Below, one piece after another: positions 1 to 5,523 of a stretch of DNA of 5,671 nt (position 1 is its first letter; every line of letters begins with the position of its first letter). The stretch lies in NCBI GenBank assembly GCA_964573895.1, contig CAZNLS010000141.1, forward strand, positions 1-5,671, in the 5' to 3' direction. Position numbers and translations under genes: made by a program. The notes under the pieces were generated by a model. The model was not told where the DNA came from. It was given only the letters and a program-made list of their open reading frames with translations, and ran no database searches. The stretch comes from CAZNLS01 sp964573895. GTDB taxonomy: Bacteria; Acidobacteriota; Aminicenantia; UBA2199.

Positions 1-22
1 TTATTTCTAAAGGGTTTTTCAT
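1..22 (-). CDS. Possible start of the next gene, truncated by window edge
   Basis: An ATG at 22-20 lies 16 nt after the stop codon of the preceding gene, and seven codons (MKNPLEI) run to the window edge without a stop. The leader between the genes is A/T-rich and lacks a Shine-Dalgarno motif, like the other starts here. The spacing matches the compact style of the operon, so this is probably the next gene. Only seven residues are visible, so no function can be proposed and the start could be spurious. Confidence 0.4.
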
Positions 23-38
23 TTCAATATTATTTTAG

Positions 39-296
39 TTATTCATCCTTAAAAATTCCATTAATTTCTATATCATAAGCATCTTCATCATCCTCTCCTG
101 CTGCTATCTCTGCCACTACATCGTAGATAGTTAAAGAGTATTCCGATGGGTCAAAGCCACCTGGAGGTGTAGTGCCTTTATAAACCAAATTCCATTCACA
201 TTTGTATCTGCAAGCAAACTCATGCCCGAATAACCTGATACTGCCATCTTCGACAGCTTCAATATCTTCATCTATGGGCTTATTCAATATTTTCAT
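39..296 (-). CDS. Small acidic protein of unknown function
   Basis: This is an 85-residue protein that I do not recognise. It is strongly acidic, with about 21 Asp/Glu against 7 Lys/Arg. An acidic cluster at residues 68-75 (GEDDEDAY) sits near the C terminus. Two cysteines (29 and 33) lie in CRYKC, but no second pair is present to complete a zinc site. The central part (residues 46-80) looks like a small beta-rich domain with a TPPGGFDP turn at 43-50. There is no signal peptide or membrane segment. The ATG lies inside the end of the upstream gene (17-nt overlap, different frame), which suggests translational coupling. It sits at the distal end of the replication block, where phages often carry accessory genes. 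Acidity alone does not establish DNA mimicry. Confidence 0.75.
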   Translation of the reverse strand: MKILNKPIDEDIEAVEDGSIRLFGHEFACRYKCEWNLVYKGTTPPGGFDPSEYSLTIYDVVAEIAAGEDDEDAYDIEINGIFKDE

Positions 297-519
297 CTTT
301 CAAATACTCGTTCAATTTAAAAATCGTTGCATTGAGATTCCATTCTAAATTCATTCCTGAGAATTTAACTCTTATGCCAAGTTCTTCTATTTTGAACGAA
401 ATACTACTCAATCCCTTACCGTAATACCTTAATTGAAATAAGCCATTATAACTAACAGCAATATCCATTAATTTTGCAATAGCCTCATTTGTTGATAGTG
501 ATTCTTTAGAATAATTCAT
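280..519 (-). CDS. Small protein of unknown function, coupled to the PrimPol gene
   Basis: This is a 79-residue protein starting at the ATG at 519-517 (MNYSKESLSTNEAIAKLMD). The reading frame is open further upstream to an ATG at 561, but that start would add 14 residues and overlap the PrimPol gene by 56 nt instead of 14 nt. I therefore prefer 519. The predicted layout is an N-terminal helix (residues 9-24), then alternating beta-like strands (FQLRYYG, ISFKIEELGIRVKF, MNLEWNLN), then a C-terminal helix (63-76). It has no cysteine cluster, membrane segment or signal peptide. It is not recognised. Its start is buried in the last codons of the PrimPol gene, so its translation is probably tied to that gene, and its own end overlaps the next gene by 17 nt. 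Confidence 0.7.
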   Translation of the reverse strand: MNYSKESLSTNEAIAKLMDIAVSYNGLFQLRYYGKGLSSISFKIEELGIRVKFSGMNLEWNLNATIFKLNEYLKDENIE

Positions 520-2269
520 CGTCTGTATTTTTATATGTTGGTGAAAAATCGTCATCGTCATAAAATTCGTAATTTGTTCCTTCAGGATTCAATTCAAACA
601 TGACAGGATCATTATAGATTGTACATTTTCCTCCTGTCTCTGTCTCCCTGACTTTACGCACATGGATTTCCATTACTCTTTCCTTTTCTCTTGACTGTAC
701 TTTCCTGTGATACGTAATAAAGAAATCTCCTGAATTAGCAAACAGGACACCATAATTAGTATCAGCCTTCTGTGGCGCAGAAGGTAAGCCATCTTTATCT
801 GTCTTACGTGCAGCCCCCGTATGCGTGTGTAAGTTTAACCATATCATCCTTTCGTGTTTCCTGCAAAAGAATTGCAACTCGGTAACAGCTTGTTCGTGAT
901 AATTATATGTATTGTATCCAGGAGTTAATTTAACCTTTAGGGCATCATAGGGATCAATAGCAAAACCATTGAAGTCTGAGTTCATAAATAATTTTAACAG
1001 TTGCTTATAATCATACAAATAATTATTATCAACGAAAGAAAAATGTTTATTTAAAAATCTCGTCCCTTCCACCATATCGCATTCATTAAGTATTTTCTTT
1101 TGAGAAAACTCAATAATTTTTCTTGCCATAAACCCATTGCTGTTTTCGCCTGAATAGATCATAAATCTCCAATTATTCTTTTGCGCTTGTTTAACAAATT
1201 TCCACAGCATCATAACACTTTTCCCAACATTATCGAACCCATTAATAAGATACAATCCATTTTTAAAACAGAAATATTTATCGAGATGATAAACTCCTAT
1301 CTTATCTCCCTGCCGTAAGGTATCATCAATGACAGACTTCAGATAGATATTTATTGTGTCTAATTTAGCAATCTTCGCAGGAGGAGTATCCGGTTCTTTT
1401 TTTCTACCATAGCCATTGTCTATAAGATATTTGTGTAATGCTTTCCAATCATCATTAAATTCGAGTTTCGCTAATACAGCAACAGGACTATATGCTTTTA
1501 AATCCTGAAATTCAGTAGAGGTAGAAAAGACTGTGAACCATTTATTTTTTATATGGTAAGAAGCTGACCATTGGCTATTGGTTTCTCCTGGTCTCTTCAA
1601 TAAGATATTATCTTTGTTTTTTCCTGTTTCCGTCCATCCATATTTTAACAATACAGGTATAGCACTTTCTCTTTCGTTATAATCTTTAAATATTTCATCC
1701 ATCTGTGCATTTTCATCGACAGAATTGAAAGCGACACCACAGGATAAAATTTCCATTCTTTCATCCTCAGTTATAAGCGGAATCTCGTTGAGGTGTTTCT
1801 GTATAAAAGAATATCCTTTTGTTGGATAAACACATACATATCCACCTTCCCCTCTTGTCTCTATAAGTATCTTGATCTTCTCTCCTGATTTTTTTTCTTC
1901 TTCTGTTGCTTCTCTTCTTGCAATCTTTTTACTTCTCCCAATAGTAGGGCAACGATAAAACAAATGATAACCATTATTTTGCGTCTTTTGAATAGCTATT
2001 CTTTCTCTTAATTCTTTCCTTATTGAAAGGAAAAAGCTATTAAAAAGTTTTCCTGTCAAATCATACTTGCAGTCAATATCAATGACTTCAAGATTACCTG
2101 ACACTTTACCACAAACTAATCCGATAGCTTTAGCGCCATCAAACCCGTTCAAATCTTTTATGATCTTATTTTGAGAATTAGACCATTTGCCTAAAGGTAC
2201 TTTATTATCCCCTATTGGTATTACCGACAGGTTTAGATTTATATATTTTTCTGCTACTTTTTTTATCAT
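506..2269 (-). CDS. Bifunctional primase-polymerase / RecA-fold helicase
   Basis: This 587-residue cytoplasmic replication protein joins an archaeo-eukaryotic (PrimPol-type) primase to a DnaB/RecA-like ATPase. The N-terminal half carries the AEP signature: D64 and D66 in EVIDIDCKYD, H102 in NGYHLFYR, and E137 in ILIETRGEGGY. A middle segment (about 185-290) ends in the FSTSTEF...YSPVAVLAKLEF...GYG pattern common between primase and helicase in such fusions. The C-terminal half shows Walker A GFDNVGKS (344-351), a probable catalytic Glu (E375, YSGENS), Walker B FAIDPYDA (D439) and a NLHTHTGAARK motif (about 479-489). The tail is acidic. It is expected to unwind DNA and lay primers, replacing separate DnaG and DnaB proteins. 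The reading frame also allows a GTG at 2272, but the ATG at 2269 forms a TGATG stop-start overlap with the initiator gene and is preferred. The domain call is strong; the polymerase activity is inferred. Confidence 0.93.
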   Translation of the reverse strand: MIKKVAEKYINLNLSVIPIGDNKVPLGKWSNSQNKIIKDLNGFDGAKAIGLVCGKVSGNLEVIDIDCKYDLTGKLFNSFFLSIRKELRERIAIQKTQNNGYHLFYRCPTIGRSKKIARREATEEEKKSGEKIKILIETRGEGGYVCVYPTKGYSFIQKHLNEIPLITEDERMEILSCGVAFNSVDENAQMDEIFKDYNERESAIPVLLKYGWTETGKNKDNILLKRPGETNSQWSASYHIKNKWFTVFSTSTEFQDLKAYSPVAVLAKLEFNDDWKALHKYLIDNGYGRKKEPDTPPAKIAKLDTINIYLKSVIDDTLRQGDKIGVYHLDKYFCFKNGLYLINGFDNVGKSVMMLWKFVKQAQKNNWRFMIYSGENSNGFMARKIIEFSQKKILNECDMVEGTRFLNKHFSFVDNNYLYDYKQLLKLFMNSDFNGFAIDPYDALKVKLTPGYNTYNYHEQAVTELQFFCRKHERMIWLNLHTHTGAARKTDKDGLPSAPQKADTNYGVLFANSGDFFITYHRKVQSREKERVMEIHVRKVRETETGGKCTIYNDPVMFELNPEGTNYEFYDDDDFSPTYKNTDDELF

Positions 2270-2901
2270 CACATATTACTATACATCGCAAGTTTTTCGC
2301 TGCGTGTTATTAATTCAGGGGTTGCATACATATATTCGCTTTCTATATGGTTCTTTGAACGATACATATTTGTAATAGCCCTCATAAAATCACTCGACCT
2401 ATATCCCTCTTTTAGTCTTGCAAAGAATTGTCTTTTGCTTTTATTGTCTCCTCTGAAACTTCTTTTTTTGCCTGTAACTTTAAGAGTTATATTATTAAAC
2501 TCATTAATAAATATTCTGTATTTTTCTTCCATTGACTGCTGTTCTTTTGTCTTTTTAGCTTTATTTCCTGCCACAGCTAATGATTTCACATCTTCGTATC
2601 CAACGATTTCAACAATAGTATGTTCATAAATATTATGAATAAGAATATGTCCCTTATTTGATAATAAAGACAAGGCATCAGTTATTAATCTACCGTCCAT
2701 TGACAGGGATTTTTCTGCTTCCTTAATATTGAAATCAAATTGTCCTTTTTTAATTGATATTAATTTAGCTTCGCCCCATAGCACACCATCATTTGAATTA
2801 GATTTACACAGACACCATATATAAACTTTAAATGCCGGTGAATTAATGATGTTACTATTGATAATATTTCTTTTTAATACTACGTATTCATCCATATTCA
2901 T
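2269..2901 (-). CDS. Replication initiator / helicase-loader-like protein (winged helix plus Phg_2220-like C-terminal domain)
   Basis: This 210-residue protein is built like phage replication organisers. Residues about 5-100 fit a DnaD-N/replisome-organiser winged helix: NIINSPAFKVYIWCLCKSN, then IKKGQFDF, then a helix pair ending LSLLSNKGHILI and a beta wing. A charged linker (about 108-127) follows. The C-terminal part (128-206) has the Phg_2220/DnaD-like pattern: FINEFNNIT...TGKKRSFR...RLKEGYRSSDFMRAI, then the closing ATPELITRSEKLAMYSN. Proteins of this type bind the phage origin and bring in the replicative helicase. Its stop codon overlaps the ATG of the PrimPol-helicase gene (TGATG), so the two are probably made in a fixed ratio and work together. 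The start at 2901 is 3 nt after the small upstream ORF; an in-frame ATG two codons later is an alternative. The role is inferred from architecture. Confidence 0.8.
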   Translation of the reverse strand: MNMDEYVVLKRNIINSNIINSPAFKVYIWCLCKSNSNDGVLWGEAKLISIKKGQFDFNIKEAEKSLSMDGRLITDALSLLSNKGHILIHNIYEHTIVEIVGYEDVKSLAVAGNKAKKTKEQQSMEEKYRIFINEFNNITLKVTGKKRSFRGDNKSKRQFFARLKEGYRSSDFMRAITNMYRSKNHIESEYMYATPELITRSEKLAMYSNM

Positions 2902-2904
2902 TCG

Positions 2905-2994
2905 TTACATTAAGGACGCTATTCTGATGATAGTAAACGCCAACAACATTACAAGTTCAATGATAATAACAATATGTATATGTTTTTGTTTCAT
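2905..2994 (-). CDS. Tiny single-pass membrane protein
   Basis: This 29-residue ORF begins MKQKHIHIVIII and ends at a TAA. After a short basic/His-rich head (residues 1-7), residues 8-25 are almost wholly hydrophobic (Ile, Val, Leu, Met, Ala, Phe), with one Glu at 13 and one Arg at 24. This fits a single membrane-spanning helix. It fills most of the only larger space in the operon: 21 nt after the previous gene's stop and 3 nt before the initiator start. The leader is AT-rich like the others. The tight fit and the hydrophobic pattern support a real gene, but AT-rich DNA readily encodes Ile/Leu by chance. No function can be assigned; a membrane-acting phage accessory role is possible. Confidence 0.5.
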   Translation of the reverse strand: MKQKHIHIVIIIELVMLLAFTIIRIASLM

Positions 2995-3000
2995 AATATT

Positions 3001-3019
3001 TAGCTTATGAATAGCTTAT
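3001..3019. repeat. Short direct repeat at the gene junction
   Basis: The 8-bp sequence TAGCTTAT occurs twice, at 3001-3008 and 3012-3019, with an 11-bp period. It spans the stop codon of the coiled-coil protein gene and lies just upstream of the tiny membrane ORF. An 11-bp period is close to one helical turn, so it could be a small protein-binding site, but a chance repeat in AT-rich DNA is equally plausible. Confidence 0.3.
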
Positions 3020-3543
3020 TTAATCGTAATTTTAATTGTCTCGCTTCCTTCTGATTTTATTTTTGCAGGCAAAATCTCTATACCCTCATCATCAAAAGAT
3101 GCTTTAAATTTAGAAGCAGCCTTCATCTTCTCTTCGTATTCTTTCTTTAGTTTCTTGATTTCTTTTTCTTTTTTATCAAGCTCAATCCATGCTGAATCGT
3201 GGTTATAAGAATACCTTTTTCCTGTATTCATTTTATCAAATTCAACTCCACAGTATGTGTTATCGAATCCATATTTTTCTGCTTCTTCCAAAGCGCCATC
3301 TTTAATTTTAGTCATTAACTCATCTAATGTTTTCTTTATTATGCTTGCATTAATATATGTATGCAGCACATTCTCTTTTCCTTCATCAAGAATTTTAGTA
3401 GCAAGATCGTGAGCAACATTGTTTATTTTTGCTTTAGTAATTTTAGCGCCAAAGATTGAAATAATATCTTTCTTGTTGCTTATAATCATGCTTTCTTTTT
3501 CAGGAAAAGGAAGCGATAAGTTTTCTTTTTTTACGTCATTCAT
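3016..3543 (-). CDS. Phage protein of unknown function with C-terminal coiled coil, next to the Rad52-type gene
   Basis: This is a 175-residue protein with no membrane segment or signal peptide. After a flexible head (1-25), residues 26-90 are predicted largely helical. A distinctive YCGVEFDKMNTGKRYSY segment (97-113) is followed by a Lys/Glu-rich coiled coil (about 118-146), and the protein ends in a short beta-like stretch (ILPAKIKSEGSETIKITIK, 157-175). I recall similar layouts in hypothetical proteins from Bacteroidota phage replication/recombination regions, but I cannot assign a named family. It lies directly downstream of the annealing protein (33-nt spacing) and upstream of the initiator, so a recombination or replication accessory role is likely by context. 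The function is unproven. Confidence 0.8.
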   Translation of the reverse strand: MNDVKKENLSLPFPEKESMIISNKKDIISIFGAKITKAKINNVAHDLATKILDEGKENVLHTYINASIIKKTLDELMTKIKDGALEEAEKYGFDNTYCGVEFDKMNTGKRYSYNHDSAWIELDKKEKEIKKLKKEYEEKMKAASKFKASFDDEGIEILPAKIKSEGSETIKITIK

Positions 3544-3576
3544 TATAATTATGTTTCATAGGTTTAACAAATTTTA

Positions 3577-4551
3577 TCATTTAATCAGTTGTAAATATTT
3601 TTTATTGATACGTTTTTTCAGAGCCTCTATATCATCAGGCAGGTAGCCATCTTTCTTAGCTGCGTTTATAATAGATACTGCTTCGTTGCTAAGTTTTTCA
3701 GCATCATCATATTCTGAAATAATCTTATCGTAATCTTTTGGTGCATCGGGAAACAATGCTTTAAAGTTTTCATCTGAAGTTGCCTCCTCATTTGGTAATT
3801 CATCCTTCTCATCATCTTCTTCTTCATCTGTTGCGGTATCTTCTTCCGTAGTTTCTTCTTTCGTAGCTTCATCTTCTGTATCATCTTCTGTNNNNNNNNN
3901 NNNNNNNNNNNNNNNNNNNNNNNNNNNNNNNNNNNNNNNNNNNNNNNNNNNNNNNNNNNNNNNNNNNNNNNNNNNNNNNNNNNNNNNNNNNTCATCTTCT
4001 GTATCATCTTCTGTTTTATCTTCTTCCAATTCAGATTCTTCCACTTTATCTTCATCTTTAGAGGAATTATGTTCACCAATATTGGAGGTCGTATCACCAG
4101 GTTTTCCTTTAAATACCTGTATTCCTATTTCAAGATAAGATGAGCATTTGGTGAGAGCATCAGTAATAGCAGATTTATAAGCATCTACAATTTCTTCTGA
4201 ATTAGCTATATGCCCACCATATTGTATAGGTGAATATATGTCGAATTTCTTAATATAGATTCTACCTTTACATATTATATATGGTCGTTCTCCGCTTTTA
4301 ACACTTCCTATTATTTCGTGTTCAAAATCCCATCCACCTATTCCGAAGACATCATTAATCCTTTCAATGATGTAGGCAGATTTAATAGTAGATAGATATG
4401 GTCTTGTAGGGTGAGGTTTTATTGCTTCCGCAGGAAGTGGTGCAGAAAGTTGTTCTCTGTATTCAGCAGGTAATTCAGTATATTCTCCACCGTTTCCAGA
4501 CCCCATCAAAGGCAATCCTTCGTTATTTACGTTTAATATTTTTTCTTCCAT
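3577..4551 (-). CDS. Rad52-family single-strand DNA annealing protein with acidic repeat linker
   Basis: The product is about 324 residues as given, including 34 unknown residues at 187-220 from the N run. The annealing core is at about 40-150. It contains IKPHPTRPYLSTIKSAYIIERINDVFGIGGWDFEHEI-type sequence (45-80, described here in part: RPYLSTIKSAYIIERINDVF and GGWDF). It also contains DAYKSAITDALTKCSSYLEIG (123-143, key residues A124, TDAL, G143). These match the Rad52/Rad22 pattern of an N-terminal IERLN-FG-GW motif and a later AxTDAL helix. Such phage proteins coat and anneal complementary single strands. Residues about 164-260 are extremely Asp/Glu/Thr-rich, partly as TEDD repeats. A small helical domain follows (about 263-324). 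The start ATG at 4551 has an AT-rich leader. The frame is kept on both sides of the gap. True length is unknown because the gap size is not reliable. Confidence 0.88.
   Translation of the reverse strand: MEEKILNVNNEGLPLMGSGNGGEYTELPAEYREQLSAPLPAEAIKPHPTRPYLSTIKSAYIIERINDVFGIGGWDFEHEIIGSVKSGERPYIICKGRIYIKKFDIYSPIQYGGHIANSEEIVDAYKSAITDALTKCSSYLEIGIQVFKGKPGDTTSNIGEHNSSKDEDKVEESELEEDKTEDDTEDXXXXXXXXXXXXXXXXXXXXXXXXXXXXXXXXXXTEDDTEDEATKEETTEEDTATDEEEDDEKDELPNEEATSDENFKALFPDAPKDYDKIISEYDDAEKLSNEAVSIINAAKKDGYLPDDIEALKKRINKKYLQLIK
3868..4014 (-). repeat. 12-bp tandem repeat encoding Thr-Glu-Asp-Asp, with assembly gap inside
   Basis: On the coding strand the unit is ACAGAAGATGAT (TEDD). Two copies lie on each side of the N run: 3868-3891 (the outermost copy changed in its final codon, giving TEDE) and 3992-4014 (one base of the inner unit is lost in the N run). 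The 23 bases at 3869-3891 and 3992-4014 are identical. Beyond 4014 the array decays into related acidic codons (EEDK). The copy number cannot be read from this assembly. Confidence 0.9.
3892..3991. other. Assembly gap of 100 N
   Basis: Exactly 100 unknown bases lie inside the tandem repeat. A round 100 is a common placeholder length. Perfect 12-bp units would need a gap of 1 base more than a multiple of 12 (for example 97 or 109). The stated 100 therefore does not fit an unbroken array, though it does keep the reading frame. Confidence 0.98.
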
Positions 4552-4569
4552 GATATTTAGTTTTTAGAT

Positions 4570-4797
4570 TTATTTATTAAGATGTGGCTTTTCAGAAAAA
4601 CACATTCTTATTTCTTCTATCGGTACAGCAAGAATAATTGCTATCTGAATATAGACATATTCATCTTTAGGCTTTCTTTTATTCCTACACATTTGGCTTA
4701 TGCTTGTAGGCGCTCTGCTTATACCTCTTTCCAATAGCCTGGCAGCAAGCCATTTTTGGCTTCGTCCTTGTGCTTTTAATAATTTTCCAAGTGTCAT
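4570..4797 (-). CDS. Small XRE/Cro-like helix-turn-helix regulator
   Basis: This 75-residue protein consists almost entirely of a Cro/C1-type helix-turn-helix fold. Helix 1 is TLGKLLKAQ (2-10), helix 2 is QKWLAARLLE (14-23), and the recognition helix is around APTSISQMCRNKRKP (29-43). Closing helices are at 46-57 and 60-67 (VPIEEIRMCF). The turn between helices 2 and 3 (RGISRAP) is a few residues longer than in typical XRE domains. It has no additional effector or protease-sensitive domain, so it resembles small Cro-type repressors more than CI-type ones. Its location inside the early block, 10 nt after the upstream gene and 18 nt before the annealing-protein gene, suggests feedback control of replication and recombination genes. 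No operator was identified. Confidence 0.75.
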   Translation of the reverse strand: MTLGKLLKAQGRSQKWLAARLLERGISRAPTSISQMCRNKRKPKDEYVYIQIAIILAVPIEEIRMCFSEKPHLNK

Positions 4798-4807
4798 AGT
4801 TTTGTCT

Positions 4808-5179
4808 TTATTTGCGTTTTTGTTTTCGATACGATTTCATAGCCTCTTTTCTAACAGCCCCCTTTTTCCAACTTCCTGCTGCTAATTTTATAGCTTTACG
4901 TTTACTTCTTACCTTAATCATTTCACCTTTTTCAGCAGCTTGTTTTGGCGTTTGTTCTATCCAGTCGATTGCTTTGGTTGATGATTCTTTACCTTTTTTA
5001 GGGGCGATTGTTGGATACACACCAAAGTCACCTCGTTTTTTAGATGGATCGCCAACCCAGGCCATCTTATGCGATGAAATTGTTCCATCAGGATTTTTTC
5101 GAGCTGAAATCCTCATTTTTCTAATTGCTTTTTTCTTATTTATTATTCTTTTTCCTAAATTTTTAATTTTTGTTTTCAT
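4808..5179 (-). CDS. Highly basic protein of unknown function
   Basis: This 123-residue protein is about one-third Lys/Arg (39 of 123) with few acidic residues, so it very probably binds nucleic acid. The N terminus (1-28) is a Lys/Arg-rich helix. A middle segment has HKMAWVGDPSKKRGDFGVYP (38-57), whose Gly/Pro/aromatic content suggests a defined fold rather than a disordered tail. A later part, PKQAAEKGEMIKVRSKRKA (78-96), is followed by a conserved-looking AAGSWKKGAVRKEAMKSYR helix (100-118). There is no recognised domain, membrane segment or zinc site. The start lies 2 nt after the stop of the HTH gene upstream, so the two are almost certainly co-translated. A DNA-condensing, regulatory or ribosome-associated role is possible; none is shown. 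Confidence 0.75.
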   Translation of the reverse strand: MKTKIKNLGKRIINKKKAIRKMRISARKNPDGTISSHKMAWVGDPSKKRGDFGVYPTIAPKKGKESSTKAIDWIEQTPKQAAEKGEMIKVRSKRKAIKLAAGSWKKGAVRKEAMKSYRKQKRK

Positions 5180-5181
5180 AA

Positions 5182-5505
5182 TTATTTGTTTAATTTTATC
5201 TTACCTTCAATCATCAACTTTTGTTTACGTCTTCTATGTTTTTTCATTGCTATACGGTGAGCTTCACGATTATAGTATTGTTTAGAGCCTCCTCTTTCTC
5301 TTCTTCTTTTTAAATTCTCTTTAAGTTTTTCAGGGTCAAGAATAAACTGAATAGTTCTTCTTGAAACTCCATATATAGAAGCTAATTTTCTTTGTGATAA
5401 ACCCAAAGGATTAGCATATATTTCTTTCTTTTCCTCAGCAGTAAGTTTAATCCTTCTGTCGTATTTGCCACCTGCTATTATTATTTTTCTTGATTTATAA
5501 GGCAT
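5182..5505 (-). CDS. Basic helix-turn-helix DNA-binding protein
   Basis: This 107-residue protein has one clear helix-turn-helix: LTAEEKKEIYANP (21-33) precedes GLSQRKLASIYGVSRRTIQF (35-54), a Hin/sigma-like layout in which SQRKLASIYGVS forms the first helix and turn and RRTIQFIL the recognition helix. A conserved-looking LDPEKLKENLKRRRERGGS tract (56-74) and a Lys/Arg-rich helical tail follow. About 31% of residues are Lys or Arg. From memory, proteins with this HTH plus basic tail recur in Bacteroidota phages as hypothetical HTH proteins. The role may be transcriptional control or origin binding. The ATG at 5505 follows the upstream stop by 18 nt, with an A/T-rich leader (AAATAAATAAAGAATT) and no Shine-Dalgarno motif. 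Confidence 0.82.
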   Translation of the reverse strand: MPYKSRKIIIAGGKYDRRIKLTAEEKKEIYANPLGLSQRKLASIYGVSRRTIQFILDPEKLKENLKRRRERGGSKQYYNREAHRIAMKKHRRRKQKLMIEGKIKLNK

Positions 5506-5523
5506 AATTCTTTATTTATTTCA

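Noticed and set aside
2187..2629. Two plus-strand open frames (2187-2375 and 2435-2629)
   Set aside because: Both are antisense to the initiator and PrimPol genes, with low-complexity hydrophobic translations and no domain.
3544..3576. Possible Bacteroidota-type promoter (AAAATTTG resembling TAnnTTTG)
   Set aside because: The -7-like element is imperfect and no TTTG was found at proper distance upstream; the space is very short.
3536..3580. 14-codon minus-strand ORF (MIKFVKPMKHNYNE) bridging the annealing gene stop and the next start
   Set aside because: It overlaps both neighbours and has no distinctive composition; such a short ORF is expected by chance in AT-rich DNA, although a coupling role cannot be excluded.
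3419..3646. Plus-strand open frame of 75 codons
   Set aside because: It is antisense to the coiled-coil protein and the end of the annealing gene; the hydrophobic content is explained by reversed Lys codons.
3868..4014. CRISPR-like repeat array
   Set aside because: The units are contiguous 12-bp in-frame coding repeats with no spacers.
3666..4097. Second minus-strand frame rich in Met and Lys through the acidic repeat
   Set aside because: It is an out-of-frame shadow of the GAA/GAT-rich tract; the Rad52-type frame continues on both sides with recognisable motifs.
4812..5285. 157-codon plus-strand open frame with hydrophobic, membrane-like stretches
   Set aside because: It is antisense to two Lys/Arg-rich genes; AAA/AAG codons read backwards give Phe/Leu, which creates false membrane segments. 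It crosses the junction of two well-packed minus-strand genes.
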